DNA of 64,000 bases from NCBI RefSeq assembly GCF_002269255.1, contig NZ_CP022823.1:2728001-2792000 (forward strand), read 5' to 3'. Below, in pieces: positions 45,337 to 54,949 of the stretch (position 1 is its first letter; every line of letters begins with the position of its first letter). This stretch comes from Klebsiella quasivariicola. GTDB lineage: Bacteria; Pseudomonadota; Gammaproteobacteria; Enterobacterales; Enterobacteriaceae. The notes below the pieces were generated by a model. The model saw nothing but the letters and a program-made list of their open reading frames with translations. It had not been told where the DNA came from and did no database searches. A program made the position numbers and the translations under genes.

Positions 45337-46593
45337 TTAGCTGTGCTGGCGGATAAAGCGCGCGCGCCACGGTTTTAGCACCCACAGCGCGAGGACGGCG
45401 GTGACAAAATCAAGGCCAATCGCGCAGCTGAAGACCACATGCCAGCCGTGGGTGTACTGATAGAGCAGTGCTGCCAGCGGGCCGCCGAAGATTGACCCGA
45501 TGCCCTGCGAAATATACAACCAGCCATAGTTGGTGGCGGCATGCTCGCTGCCGAACGTATCGGTGAGCGTCGACGGGAAGAGAGAGAAAATCTCCCCCCA
45601 GCCAAAGAACACCACCCCGGAGAGCAGGACAAACAGCAGCGGATCTTCCCGGCACGCCAGCCAGAGCATCATCGCCACGCCCTCCAGCGCAAAGGCGATA
45701 AACATGGTTTGCTCGCGGCCGAAGCGGTCGGAAATAAAACCAAACAGCGGCCGGGTTAAGCCGTTGGTAAAGCGGTCTATCGTTAACGCCAGCGGCAGCG
45801 CCGCCATGCCAAACACCACCGCCTGGCTAATGCCGAAATCCTCGGCGAACACCGCCATCTGCGAAGTGACCATCAGCCCGGAAGTCGACATCATCGCCAT
45901 CATGGCGAACATCAGCCAGAACAGCGGCTGGCGCAGCATTTCCCGGGAAGTAAACGATCTGCTGCTTTGCGCCACCGTCTGACTGACGGGCTGGGAGACC
46001 GCGGGTGGCGGCAGCTTCAGCCCCTGGCTGGCGAGGAAGCCGACGAGGGCGAAAAGGATGCCGAAAGTCGTCATGGTATGTTCAAGGCCGTTGGTGGTCA
46101 GCGACAGGGAGATAGGAAAGGTGGTTATAATCGCCCCCATCCCATAGCCCGCCGCCACTGCGCCGGCGGCAAATCCCCGCTGCTGCGGGAACCATTTGAC
46201 CATCAGGCCGACAACGCCGATATAAACGATGCCGGTCCCGAGGCCGCCCATGCAGCCATATACCAGCCAGAGCGTCGCCAGACCGTTTACCTGCGCGGAA
46301 AGCACCCAGCTCATTCCCGCCATCACCGTGCCGATAGCGATCAGCCGTCGTGGGCCAAATTTTTCCACTAACCGCCCCTGAAAAGGCGAAAAGAAGGTCT
46401 GCAGGATGATCAGCAGCGAGAAGGTGACCTGCAGTTCTGGCAGACCCACGCCAAGCCTGGCGGCCAGGGGTTTTGTCAGCAGCGTCCAGACATATTGCGG
46501 GCTGGAAATGGCGGCCATACAGATCAAGCCCAGCACCAGCTGGCGCCATTTGCCATATCTCGGGGTAACCAACGGTTCGCTGAGTGTCGTCAT
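45337..46593 (-). CDS. OFA-family MFS transporter (YhjX-like)
   Basis: A 418-residue major facilitator protein of the oxalate:formate antiporter family (ISSPQYVWTLLTKPLAARLGV near the start, LVEKFGPRRLIAIG loop). In E. coli the close homologue YhjX responds to pyruvate. It may exchange small carboxylates. It stands alone. Confidence 0.85.
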   Translation of the reverse strand: MTTLSEPLVTPRYGKWRQLVLGLICMAAISSPQYVWTLLTKPLAARLGVGLPELQVTFSLLIILQTFFSPFQGRLVEKFGPRRLIAIGTVMAGMSWVLSAQVNGLATLWLVYGCMGGLGTGIVYIGVVGLMVKWFPQQRGFAAGAVAAGYGMGAIITTFPISLSLTTNGLEHTMTTFGILFALVGFLASQGLKLPPPAVSQPVSQTVAQSSRSFTSREMLRQPLFWLMFAMMAMMSTSGLMVTSQMAVFAEDFGISQAVVFGMAALPLALTIDRFTNGLTRPLFGFISDRFGREQTMFIAFALEGVAMMLWLACREDPLLFVLLSGVVFFGWGEIFSLFPSTLTDTFGSEHAATNYGWLYISQGIGSIFGGPLAALLYQYTHGWHVVFSCAIGLDFVTAVLALWVLKPWRARFIRQHS

Positions 46594-47181
46594 GTTGTTC
46601 TCCGTTTTCAGTTAGCAGGCTTCCGTGAAGCGCATCAGAACGAGAAGTACTGCGACCGCAGACTGGCGAGCTGTTGTGGCCATACGGCATACGTTCTTGT
46701 CCACATCGCGGTATACAAGCGAAATAGCATTAAACGTGCCATATGAAATAGTCTTTTGTATTCAACACGTTAATGTACCAGGGGCATGTCTGACGAGGTT
46801 CGGCATGGTGAATGTGCGGCACCAGGGCGGTGCACATGGGTTATCGCGGTGCGCTTCGTGTACTAACTGGCGTAAGACATAGCGTGTATCCTGGACTGGC
46901 GCGAGACAGACTTCTGCGCAAAACCGTCCAGGCGGGTCGAGGCTATGGAAATCACCGCCTGGGGCGGCTGGCAAGGTAAACGGCAAATAAGGATGGCGGT
47001 TTACCCGCTTAGTACCGAATAAACGCTCTGTCCCGACTGTTTTTGTGCTTTGTGACCAGGGTATTTATCGTATGGACTCTGGTAGGGAGAAATGCTTCCT
47101 GTAGAAATACTAACTATCACATTAGATATGGGAAGCCGCCCGCTGGCACCTTATCGCTCCTCAGCACGCTACAGACTGCAG
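46594..47181. other. 588-bp intergenic region without a recognised gene
   Basis: Short open frames exist but show no protein family, no good ribosome site and no repeat I can name. The stretch separates two unrelated minus-strand units, and its mid-part may be a decayed insertion. Confidence 0.4.
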
Positions 47182-48243
47182 TTACGTCGCGGTACTGGCC
47201 CGAACTTTGAGTACTGACGGGATTTCAATGTACTTTTCACACGGCTTATCGTTAAGCAGGTCGAGCAGGGCTTTACCCGCCTTCACCCCAATGTCATGCC
47301 AGGGAAACTCAACGGTTGTCAGGGCAGGGGAACAGACTGTCGATAACACCCCGCCGCCTAAACTCGCAATGGATACGGTATTGGGCACTTTTATGCCGGC
47401 ACTGTGGCAGGCCATCATGCATCCGCAGGCCATTTCATCCGAGGTGCAAATTAACGCATCGAGATCGCCCCAGGTAATCATCATATCCTTAAATATATTG
47501 ACGCCTGTGGCGATGGTGGAAGGCAAATGCGTGGTCACCACCCGATGCGGAGAACGGTTCAGGGAGAGCATCGCCGTATTCCAGCCGCTGAGCAGCTGGC
47601 GAAACATCGTGTTGTTGGCCGGTGTACAGAGCAATGCGATGTTTTTTAATGAGGCGTCGGCCAGGTGGGTCACGATCTGTTTTACGGCTTTACCGTAATC
47701 CACGCCGATGCACATGCCCACGGGGTGGGTATTTAACGCGCCAATTTCCAGAATAGGGACATCCACATTGGCCAGCAGCTGGGTGCAGCTCTCAATGGTG
47801 TCGATATTGAACTGAATAATGGCTGCCGGGTTATAAGCGAGCATTTTTTCAAACGTCTTTTGTTCACTTTGCCCGTCATGGCCGGATTCCATAAACATCA
47901 TGGTATACCCGCGTTCGGTCAGTATCTTTTGCAGCGCTTCAGAGACCGGCAAAAAACCCGGCGAAGAGAAGGTGGGGACGACGGCGAGAATGAGATCGGA
48001 ATGGACCGACGCCAGATTGCGAGCCTGAAGATTGGGAACATAGCCGAGTTGACTGACGGCCGCGTCAATGCGATCGCGAAGCTCAGGGTTCACTTTTTCA
48101 GGCATTCTCAGCGCACGCGAGACGGTCATGGCGCTCACGCCGACAAACTCAGCCACTTCGGTCAGGGTTATCTTACCAGTACCCTTACGACGTTTTTCTT
48201 TCGGGCTACCGTCCGCGTCTAAACTCTTCACCAAAATCACCAA
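47182..48243 (-). CDS. LacI-family repressor of the PTS operon
   Basis: A 353-residue LacI/GalR-type repressor. The helix-turn-helix and hinge are clear (ITLTEVAEFVGVSAMTVSRA, then PNLQARNLASVHS), followed by a periplasmic-binding-protein-like sugar domain. It is closest in pattern to GntR (gluconate) type members. The first codon of the frame is TTG; a GTG directly after it is an alternative. It is divergent from the double-PTS operon, and two GTTAGC-type palindromes lie between them. Confidence 0.88.
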   Translation of the reverse strand: MVILVKSLDADGSPKEKRRKGTGKITLTEVAEFVGVSAMTVSRALRMPEKVNPELRDRIDAAVSQLGYVPNLQARNLASVHSDLILAVVPTFSSPGFLPVSEALQKILTERGYTMMFMESGHDGQSEQKTFEKMLAYNPAAIIQFNIDTIESCTQLLANVDVPILEIGALNTHPVGMCIGVDYGKAVKQIVTHLADASLKNIALLCTPANNTMFRQLLSGWNTAMLSLNRSPHRVVTTHLPSTIATGVNIFKDMMITWGDLDALICTSDEMACGCMMACHSAGIKVPNTVSIASLGGGVLSTVCSPALTTVEFPWHDIGVKAGKALLDLLNDKPCEKYIEIPSVLKVRASTAT

Positions 48244-48331
48244 CCGTTTGAAAAATAAAATATATCGAAAGTATATCTGCGAGTTGCATTATAACTTACC
48301 ACAGCGAAGGGGAAAGCACATTATAACCAGT

Positions 48332-48377
48332 GTTAGCGGTAACGCACTTTTTAACATTTTTGCTTGTTAGCGCTAAC
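48332..48377. promoter_or_regulatory. two LacI-type operators before the PTS operon
   Basis: A perfect palindrome GTTAGCGCTAAC (48366-48377) and a near copy GTTAGCGGTAAC (48332-48343) lie 34 bp apart, centre to centre. The CG-centred palindrome is typical of LacI/GalR operators, so the neighbouring repressor is the likely ligand. Confidence 0.75.
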
Positions 48378-48451
48378 TTTGGGAGGTGCATCACAGTTGC
48401 ATTTTATTTAGCTGTTTATAGTGCAGCACATGGACCCCCTCGGGAGAGCAT

Positions 48452-48889
48452 ATGATCAGCGACTGGTTAACACCGGATAAAATTAATGTCATTAACACTA
48501 TTGATACCTGGGAAAATGCCATTCGACTTGCAGCCGAACCCTTGCTGGCGCAAGAGTATGTGACGCAAGAATATATTACGGCGATTTTAAAAAGCCATGA
48601 AGAAATAGGGCCTTATTATGTCCTGGCCCCAGGTTTAGCGATGCCACATGCTCGCCCTGAAGAGGGTGTGTTAAGAAATGGACTATCGCTTCTTCATATT
48701 ACAGAAGGGGTGGCATTCGGCTCGACAGAGAACGATCCGGTGTACGTGGTTATCATACTTTGTGCACGCTCCGGGGATGAACATATCACGATGATCGGCG
48801 AGCTGGCAGAAATCTTTAGCGATCAGCAAAAGTTAACCCGATTATTAAATGCCGCTAACATCAAAGCCATTCAGGCTGTCATTGACTGA
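48452..48889 (+). CDS. PTS EIIA, ascorbate (Ula) type
   Basis: A 145-residue EIIA of the UlaC/mannitol-fructose fold. The phosphorylated histidine lies in PGLAMPHARPEEGV. It accepts phosphate from HPr and passes it to the EIIB encoded 12 bp downstream. First gene of the operon. Confidence 0.88.
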   Translation: MISDWLTPDKINVINTIDTWENAIRLAAEPLLAQEYVTQEYITAILKSHEEIGPYYVLAPGLAMPHARPEEGVLRNGLSLLHITEGVAFGSTENDPVYVVIILCARSGDEHITMIGELAEIFSDQQKLTRLLNAANIKAIQAVID

Positions 48890-48901
48890 GAGGAAGAGGG
48901 A

Positions 48902-49168
48902 ATGAAAAAAGTACTCATTGTGTGCGGCAATGGTTTAGGCAGTAGTTTTATCGTTGAAATGAATGTCAAAAAAATCCTTGCCGAACTGAATAAAGAAGCG
49001 GAAGTCGCCCATACCGACCTGACGTCGGCGAAAAGCGAAACTGCCGATCTTATTCTCAGTGCCAAAGACATTGCAGAACATCTTAGCAATCACTCTGCCC
49101 GGGTGATTGGGTTAAGTAATCTACTTGATAACAATAAAATTAAAGAAATTTTAGCAGAACATATTTAA
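48902..49168 (+). CDS. PTS EIIB, ascorbate (Ula) type
   Basis: An 88-residue EIIB resembling UlaB. The phospho-cysteine loop is intact at the N-terminus (VLIVCGNGLGSSF). It transfers phosphate to the sugar entering through the EIIC encoded next. Confidence 0.9.
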   Translation: MKKVLIVCGNGLGSSFIVEMNVKKILAELNKEAEVAHTDLTSAKSETADLILSAKDIAEHLSNHSARVIGLSNLLDNNKIKEILAEHI

Positions 49169-49198
49169 GCAACGGCTATCTGATTCGTGGAGTTTAAC

Positions 49199-50461
49199 AT
49201 GCTTCATTTCATTATTTATGATGTGCTAGGGACACCGGCGATTCTGGTTGGTTTATTTTCACTGATCGGTCTGCTGTTGCAAAAAAAAGGAATTTCAGAC
49301 GTTATTTCAGGCACGCTGAAAACCATTATGGGGTTTGTCATTTTAACCGCGGGCGCTGGTATTATTGCCTATACGTTAACGATTTTTAGTCAGTTATTTG
49401 AGCATTCTTTCCATATCCAGGGCGTGGTACCCAACACTGATGCCATGGCGGCTCTGGCACAGAAGAATTATGGCACGGAAACCGCCACCATAATGGTGCT
49501 GGGTATGCTGATCAATATCGCGCTGGCACGCCTCACGCCATTAAAGTACATCTTTCTGACCGGGCACCATACGCTGTATATGGCAGCGATGCTGGCGGTC
49601 ATTTTGTCAGTCGGGGGGTTATCAGGAATTTGGGTTGTGACTATTGGCGCGATTATTCTCGGCGCCATGATGGTGATCTCCCCGGCCATCCTGCAGCCGT
49701 TTACCCGCAAAATCACCAATACCGACGATTTGGCCCTCGGCCATTTTGGCTCTACTGGTTATTTGCTTTCCGCGCTGGTGGGCAAAGTCGTCGGTAAGGG
49801 AAGCCCCTCGATTGAAGAGATTAAAGTGCCTAAGTCACTCAATTTCCTTCGCGACTCGTCGGTGGCCATCTCTCTTACCATGATGATTCTGTTCATCGTG
49901 CTGGTGGTCGTTGCGGGCAAATCTTATGTCGAGGAGACGCTGAGCGCAGGCCAGAACTTTATTATTTTCGCCATTATTCAGTCCCTTACATTTGCTGCGG
50001 GGGTCTATATCATCCTCGCCGGGGTGCGGATGGTGATTGCCGAGATCGTCCCGGCGTTTAAAGGGATTGCGGACAAACTGGTCAAAGATGCGAAGCCGGC
50101 GCTGGACTGTCCGACGGTCTTTCCCTTTGCTCCGAATGCCGTCATCGTCGGCTTTCTCTCAAGCTTTATGGCTGGGCTGGTCAGTATGTTCCTCTGCCCG
50201 CTGTTCGGCTTAAGTGTCATCGTCCCGGGCCTGGTTCCCCACTTTTTCTGCGGGGCCACGGCAGGGGTTTACGGCAACATTACCGGCGGACGTCGCGGGG
50301 CGGTGGTAGGGGCATTTGCCCACGGTCTGCTGATTTCGTTCCTGCCAGCCATTCTTTTGCCCATGATGGGGAATATGGGCCTTGGCTCCACGACGTTTGG
50401 GGACGCCGACTTTGGCGTTGTCGGGATCGTGCTGGGTCATATCATCGCAATTTTTAACTAA
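49199..50461 (+). CDS. PTS EIIC, ascorbate (UlaA) type permease
   Basis: A 420-residue, highly hydrophobic UlaA-like EIIC with 10 or more membrane segments (LGTPAILVGLFSLIGLLLQK at the N-terminus, FAPNAVIVGFLSSF further on). The ATG at 49199 follows GGAG at good spacing; a GTG at 49187 begins the longer frame. The substrate may be ascorbate-like or a ketose rather than ascorbate, since no ulaDEFG-type decarboxylase set is present. Confidence 0.88.
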   Translation: MLHFIIYDVLGTPAILVGLFSLIGLLLQKKGISDVISGTLKTIMGFVILTAGAGIIAYTLTIFSQLFEHSFHIQGVVPNTDAMAALAQKNYGTETATIMVLGMLINIALARLTPLKYIFLTGHHTLYMAAMLAVILSVGGLSGIWVVTIGAIILGAMMVISPAILQPFTRKITNTDDLALGHFGSTGYLLSALVGKVVGKGSPSIEEIKVPKSLNFLRDSSVAISLTMMILFIVLVVVAGKSYVEETLSAGQNFIIFAIIQSLTFAAGVYIILAGVRMVIAEIVPAFKGIADKLVKDAKPALDCPTVFPFAPNAVIVGFLSSFMAGLVSMFLCPLFGLSVIVPGLVPHFFCGATAGVYGNITGGRRGAVVGAFAHGLLISFLPAILLPMMGNMGLGSTTFGDADFGVVGIVLGHIIAIFN

Positions 50462-50484
50462 CTATTGACTCCCGGAGGTGGTTT

Positions 50485-51165
50485 ATGAGCGCCAAATTTT
50501 CACCCTCATTAATGTGCATGGATTTAACACAGTTCAAAGAACAGATCACGGCAATGAATAAAAAAGCGGATTTTTACCATGTTGATATAATGGATGGCAA
50601 TTACGTCCGCAATATCACTTTATCGCCTTTTTTTATTGAGAATCTGAAAAAAATCACTACTGTCCCCATCGATGTTCATCTGATGGTGAATCACCCGGAA
50701 GATATCATTCCCATGTGTCTCGATGCCGGCGCCGATATCATCAGTTTTCATCCCGAGACGGCGAATAACAAAATTTTCCGCCTGCTGAATCAGATTAAGG
50801 ATGCGGGTAAAAAGTGCGGGGTGGTACTGAACCCGGCGACACCGGCAGAAAGTATTGCCGAATATGCGCATCTGCTGGATAAAGTGACGGTCATGTCGGT
50901 TGACCCTGGCTATGCCGGACAAAAGTTTATCCCTGAGTCGCTAAACAAGATAAGAAAGCTCATCACTATGCGCAAAAATAATGGCTATCATTATCTGACC
51001 GAAATTGATGGCTCTTGCAATGAAAAAACCTTTGGCCAGATTGCTGCATCCGGGGTGGATGTCTTTATCGTCGGCACATCAGGTCTGTTTTCTCTCCATG
51101 AGGATGTCACTCAGGCGTGGGACAGAATGATCGAGATCTTCCAGCGGGAAACCGTCGCAGCCTAA
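50485..51165 (+). CDS. AlsE-like hexulose/pentulose-phosphate 3-epimerase
   Basis: A 226-residue ribulose-phosphate-epimerase-family TIM barrel. It matches the D-allulose-6-phosphate 3-epimerase (AlsE) style very closely in its motifs: ISPSLMCMDL-like start (SPSLMCMDLTQFKEQI), YHVDIMDGNYV, DVHLMVNHPED, VMSVDPGYAGQKFIPE and DVFIVGTSGLF. It would convert the phosphorylated ketose delivered by one of the PTS permeases to a glycolytic or pentose-pathway intermediate. It sits between the two PTS systems. Confidence 0.88.
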   Translation: MSAKFSPSLMCMDLTQFKEQITAMNKKADFYHVDIMDGNYVRNITLSPFFIENLKKITTVPIDVHLMVNHPEDIIPMCLDAGADIISFHPETANNKIFRLLNQIKDAGKKCGVVLNPATPAESIAEYAHLLDKVTVMSVDPGYAGQKFIPESLNKIRKLITMRKNNGYHYLTEIDGSCNEKTFGQIAASGVDVFIVGTSGLFSLHEDVTQAWDRMIEIFQRETVAA

Positions 51166-51293
51166 CGGGTTATTACTGTATTAATTTTCTTTGAACCACA
51201 GCATCTATTTAAATCAGACTTAAAAGATCTGCATCATACCAGCGATGCCTGCTCTGTCATTCAACGACCACTCTATATTAATGCGGGTGAATT

Positions 51294-51764
51294 ATGGATA
51301 TTTCGACAGTACTTAATGTTAATAACATCAAGTTAAATATGACCGCCAGAACGAAGGAAGAGGTAATAGAAGAACTCACCGACTTACTGATCCAGGACGG
51401 CGCCGTCACCAATAAGGAAGACTTTATTCGCGATGTCTGGTTACGTGAGGAGCAAGGCTCCACGGGCTTTGAAAACCATATCGCTATTCCACACGGCAAG
51501 TCTTCCGGTGTTTCCCGTACCGCATTAGCCATCGGACGCACGCAACATGCCATTCCCTGGGAGACCATGGATGGCAGCGATGTGCGTTGTGTTATTTTAT
51601 TTGCGGTTTGCCTGGTGGACCAAAATGCCACTCATATTCGCCTGTTAGCACAAGTGTCCGGGTCTCTGGCAGACGAAGACATTATCGCTAAATTACTGGT
51701 TGAATCTGATCCACATAAAATCATTGCGCTTTTCAATTCAGCAACTGAAAGCGCCGATGCTTAA
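51294..51764 (+). CDS. PTS EIIA, fructose type
   Basis: A 156-residue fructose/mannitol-type EIIA. The phospho-histidine motif is ENHIAIPHGKSSGV. It is separated from the epimerase gene by 128 bp without a clear terminator and starts the second PTS set. Confidence 0.88.
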   Translation: MDISTVLNVNNIKLNMTARTKEEVIEELTDLLIQDGAVTNKEDFIRDVWLREEQGSTGFENHIAIPHGKSSGVSRTALAIGRTQHAIPWETMDGSDVRCVILFAVCLVDQNATHIRLLAQVSGSLADEDIIAKLLVESDPHKIIALFNSATESADA

Positions 51765-51817
51765 TACTAACTTATTAATATCCTTTTATGCTTTATTAGA
51801 TTAATTAACGGAGAAAC

Positions 51818-52132
51818 GTGATGAATATTGTCGGCGTTACCGCCTGCACGGTGGGGATTGCACATACCTATATTGCGCAAAAGAAAATTGAAACTGCGGC
51901 TAAAAAAGCCGGACATAACGTTAAAATAGAGACGCAAGGAACTATCGGCATTGAGAACCCGTTAACCGCTGATGAAATTGCCAGGGCAGATATTGTTCTG
52001 CTTGCTGCCGACGTCAAAGTGACGGGCGAAGAAAGATTTGCCGGCAAGAAAGTCGTCAAAGTCGCGACGGAAACGGCAGTGAAATCCCCCAATAAGCTGA
52101 TTGAAAAACTCAGTGAAATAGTAAATTCATAA
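51818..52132 (+). CDS. PTS EIIB, fructose type
   Basis: A 104-residue fructose-type EIIB. The phospho-cysteine lies in GVTACTVGIAHTYIAQ, a slight variant of the usual ACPTGIAHT. It pairs with the EIIA upstream and the EIIC that follows after 43 bp. Confidence 0.9.
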   Translation: MMNIVGVTACTVGIAHTYIAQKKIETAAKKAGHNVKIETQGTIGIENPLTADEIARADIVLLAADVKVTGEERFAGKKVVKVATETAVKSPNKLIEKLSEIVNS

Positions 52133-52175
52133 CTTTTCACGCCGCGCAGCCACTATATATAAAAGAGTGTGACTT

Positions 52176-53282
52176 ATGACGATAAAAGGAATATGGAAAG
52201 CAGCAAACCCGAAAGGGCATCTGCTGACCGCTATCTCGTTTCTGATCCCCATTGTCTGTGGTTCTGGGTTTATTATTGCCATCGGGATGGGGCTTGGCGG
52301 GACGGTGCAGGATACGTTAGTGCTGGGACATTTCGATGTGTGGCAGGCTATGGCCACTCTGGGCGCTAAAGCGCTTGGACTGTTGCCGGTGGTGATTGCC
52401 GTAGGGATTTCTGGCTCGATAGCCGGCAAGCCAGGCATCGCGCCAGGATTTGTCGTCGGGCTGGCGGCGAATACCATTAGCGCAGGCTTTATCGGTGGGA
52501 TGATTGGTGGCTATATTGCCGGGTATATTGCGCTGGCGATCATTAAAAACGTCAAGGTCCCTGACTGGGCCCGCGGGTTGATGCCGACGCTGATCGTTCC
52601 GTTTTTTGCCTCCATTATCAGCTGCCTGATTATGGTCTATATCATCGGTACGCCTATCGGTATCTTCACGGATGCGCTCACATCGTTCCTGAGAAGCATG
52701 GGCACGTCGTCGAATTTGGTGTTAGGTGCAGTCATTGGCGCATTGTGTATCGTTGACTTTGGCGGCCCGCTGAATAAGACATGCTTTGCTTTCGTGCTGA
52801 CCCTGCAGGCGCAGGGGATAAATGAACCCATTACCGCACTTCAGTTAGTTAACACCGCTACGCCTATCGGATTTGGCCTGGCTTTCTTTATTGCCAAACT
52901 GCTGCGTAAAAATATCTATAACCGTGAAGAAGTGGAAACCTTAAAATCAGCGGTCCCGATGGGGATTGTGAATATCGTTGAAGGTTCTATCCCGATCGTC
53001 ATGAATGATATTGTGCGTGGTATTGCCGCAGCGGCTATCGGCGGCGCCTGCGGCGGGGCGGTCACCATGGTCTATGGTGCGGATGCGACGGTGCCTTTTG
53101 GTGGAGTACTGATGATCCCCACAATGTCACATCCGATGGCAGGTATCATGGCCTTGCTGGTGAATATCGTTGTTACCGCGACGGTCTATGCCGTCATCAA
53201 AAAAGATATCCCTCGCGACGTGATTATTGAGAATGATTACGAAGAAGAGGATATCGCCCTGGATGATATTAAAGTGAGCTAA
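52176..53282 (+). CDS. PTS EIIC, fructose type permease
   Basis: A 368-residue integral membrane EIIC of the fructose family (HLLTAISFLIPIVCGSGFII near the start; GIAPGFVVGLAANTISAGFI with the family GxIxG pattern; TPIGFGLAFFIA). It ends the operon, and a strong hairpin follows. The operon thus supplies two independent entry routes, which could take up related ketoses. Confidence 0.9.
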   Translation: MTIKGIWKAANPKGHLLTAISFLIPIVCGSGFIIAIGMGLGGTVQDTLVLGHFDVWQAMATLGAKALGLLPVVIAVGISGSIAGKPGIAPGFVVGLAANTISAGFIGGMIGGYIAGYIALAIIKNVKVPDWARGLMPTLIVPFFASIISCLIMVYIIGTPIGIFTDALTSFLRSMGTSSNLVLGAVIGALCIVDFGGPLNKTCFAFVLTLQAQGINEPITALQLVNTATPIGFGLAFFIAKLLRKNIYNREEVETLKSAVPMGIVNIVEGSIPIVMNDIVRGIAAAAIGGACGGAVTMVYGADATVPFGGVLMIPTMSHPMAGIMALLVNIVVTATVYAVIKKDIPRDVIIENDYEEEDIALDDIKVS

Positions 53283-53334
53283 CGTATCCCCGGGTTATTT
53301 TAAATTAACATTAAGCGCTTCCTGTAAGCACATC

Positions 53335-53367
53335 AGCCCATGACTACGCGTTCCTTAGTCGTGGGCT
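53335..53367 (+). terminator. terminator-like hairpin after the PTS operon
   Basis: AGCCCATGACTA and TAGTCGTGGGCT form a 12-bp stem with one wobble pair, 53 bp after the last PTS gene. A short T-containing tail follows. Confidence 0.55.
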
Positions 53368-53470
53368 ACTCTTTGCATCTGTCATCCCGGAAGAAAAGTG
53401 GAGCAGGGAAAATAATCCTGTTGCAAAAATGTGAACATTTCAGTAGCTTTATCTCTTTCGGAGACTGGAA

Positions 53471-54091
53471 ATGCTTGTCGCTGATTCACTTCTTGCTTAC
53501 ACCCTCGCTGCCACACTGTTAACCCTGACCCCAGGTCTCGATACCGCGCTCATCCTCCGTACTGCCGTCGCTGAAGGTGGACGCAAAGCCCTGCATACCG
53601 CGTTAGGCATTGATCTCGGATGCTTTATTTGGGGCGCCCTGGTGGCCTTTGGGTTAGGGGCGCTACTGGCGGTTTCTGAGTTTGCTTATACCGTGTTGAA
53701 ATGGTGTGGAGCAGGGTACCTGTGCTGGCTGGGCATCCAGTTGCTTCTGCGCCCGCGCCAGCAATTTAACATCCATCCGACAGAATCCACTACCACGAGT
53801 AACGGGTTCCTGCGCGGGATGCAGGGGAATGTGCTTAACCCCAAAATGGGCGTCTTCTACGTTTCATTTTTGCCCCAGTTTATCCCCGCCGGGCATTCCC
53901 CCATCAGCTGGACCTTTCTTCTGGTCGCCATCCATGTATTGATTGGTACGCTGTGGTCATTAACGCTGATTACCGCCACTCGCTATGCCGCGGGTATCCT
54001 GAAAAAACCAGCCGTGGTGAAATGGATGGATCGGACTACCGGCTGCCTGTTTCTGATATTTGCCGCAAAGCTGGCCATGAGCCGCCGGTAA
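53471..54091 (+). CDS. RhtB/LysE-family amino-acid exporter
   Basis: A 206-residue exporter with the family start (TLAATLLTLTPGLDTALILRT) and six hydrophobic segments. Members export homoserine, threonine, lysine or related compounds. The ATG follows GGAG at good spacing. Monocistronic. Confidence 0.88.
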   Translation: MLVADSLLAYTLAATLLTLTPGLDTALILRTAVAEGGRKALHTALGIDLGCFIWGALVAFGLGALLAVSEFAYTVLKWCGAGYLCWLGIQLLLRPRQQFNIHPTESTTTSNGFLRGMQGNVLNPKMGVFYVSFLPQFIPAGHSPISWTFLLVAIHVLIGTLWSLTLITATRYAAGILKKPAVVKWMDRTTGCLFLIFAAKLAMSRR

Positions 54092-54949
54092 TCATGCAGG
54101 GGCTTTTGCCCCTGTGTCAGTTGAATTCATATTGCTTCGTACCAATGACTGATTTTTATAAAGCCATCTCGCCAGTCGTTATTATTCGCCGGGGCCCATT
54201 GCCGGCACAATGATCTCCGCTGCCCTCCGGTTTTCGCCTTCACGAGGACTTTAATCTCGTGCCGCCTTGCCGGAATACAGACTTTCCTGCCGTACAGGGG
54301 CAAATAACCTGCACTTTGACGCTTATTGATTATACTTTGATGGTAGCTTGTGCTGCTTCAGGCAGTTGTCGCGATAGTGGGTATCAAAACCAATACCGGC
54401 GACATTGGGTCAACGGGGCCGATGAATATCTGTTCATGTAACAGTTGTGGAGGTATGGAAACACCACCATGCTGTTTGGTGATGCAAAAGCGAGCGTAGA
54501 GGCGATACTTGCGCAGCTCTGATTAATTGATTAGATGCACTGGATGCATTGCAGAGGGTGATGGAAAAGTACGTCACCCCCTGAAATTTTGCCGCCGCAG
54601 AATCAGAGAATTACATTAAGTATCAATACTGTTCGCTCAGCGCAGGAACGTTTTGACACATTGTTAAAAAATATGAAGCTCACCGCTGTATGACAGAATA
54701 ATGGCCAGGGCAGATGATAATTTTTACTTGTATTTCAGCGACGTGTGCTATTGACCAAAACGTCATCGTTGATTTCTGAACAGAGAAAGGGATACGTGAG
54801 TAAAAAACATGATCAATAACCAACTGAAATATAACAATAAATTTCTATTTTTTTGATTTACATTAAAGCAAAACGATAAAAAATTATCGTTTTATTTTAA
54901 TTTTGTGTATTCTTTGAACTGTACCCTAATGCAGACTTACTGAGGTTTT
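54092..54949. other. 858-bp mostly noncoding region with a gene remnant
   Basis: A small hairpin (CAGGGGC/GCCCCTG at 54097-54114) follows the exporter gene. The middle holds the pntB 3' remnant described separately. The right end (54720-54949) is AT-rich and likely carries the promoter of the DUF2975 gene. No intact gene is seen. Confidence 0.45.
54447..54522 (+). pseudogene. pntB 3'-end remnant
   Basis: The last codons read NTTMLFGDAKASVEAILAQL then stop, a near match to the C-terminus of the NAD(P) transhydrogenase beta subunit PntB (NTQMLFGDAKASVDAILKAL in E. coli, from memory). Immediately before, in another frame, is VEVWK, which matches an upstream PntB block. So the remnant carries an internal deletion. 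Confidence 0.7.

Noticed and set aside
46594..47181. possible small genes in the 588-bp gap
   Set aside because: Short frames there lack ribosome sites, families and codon bias.
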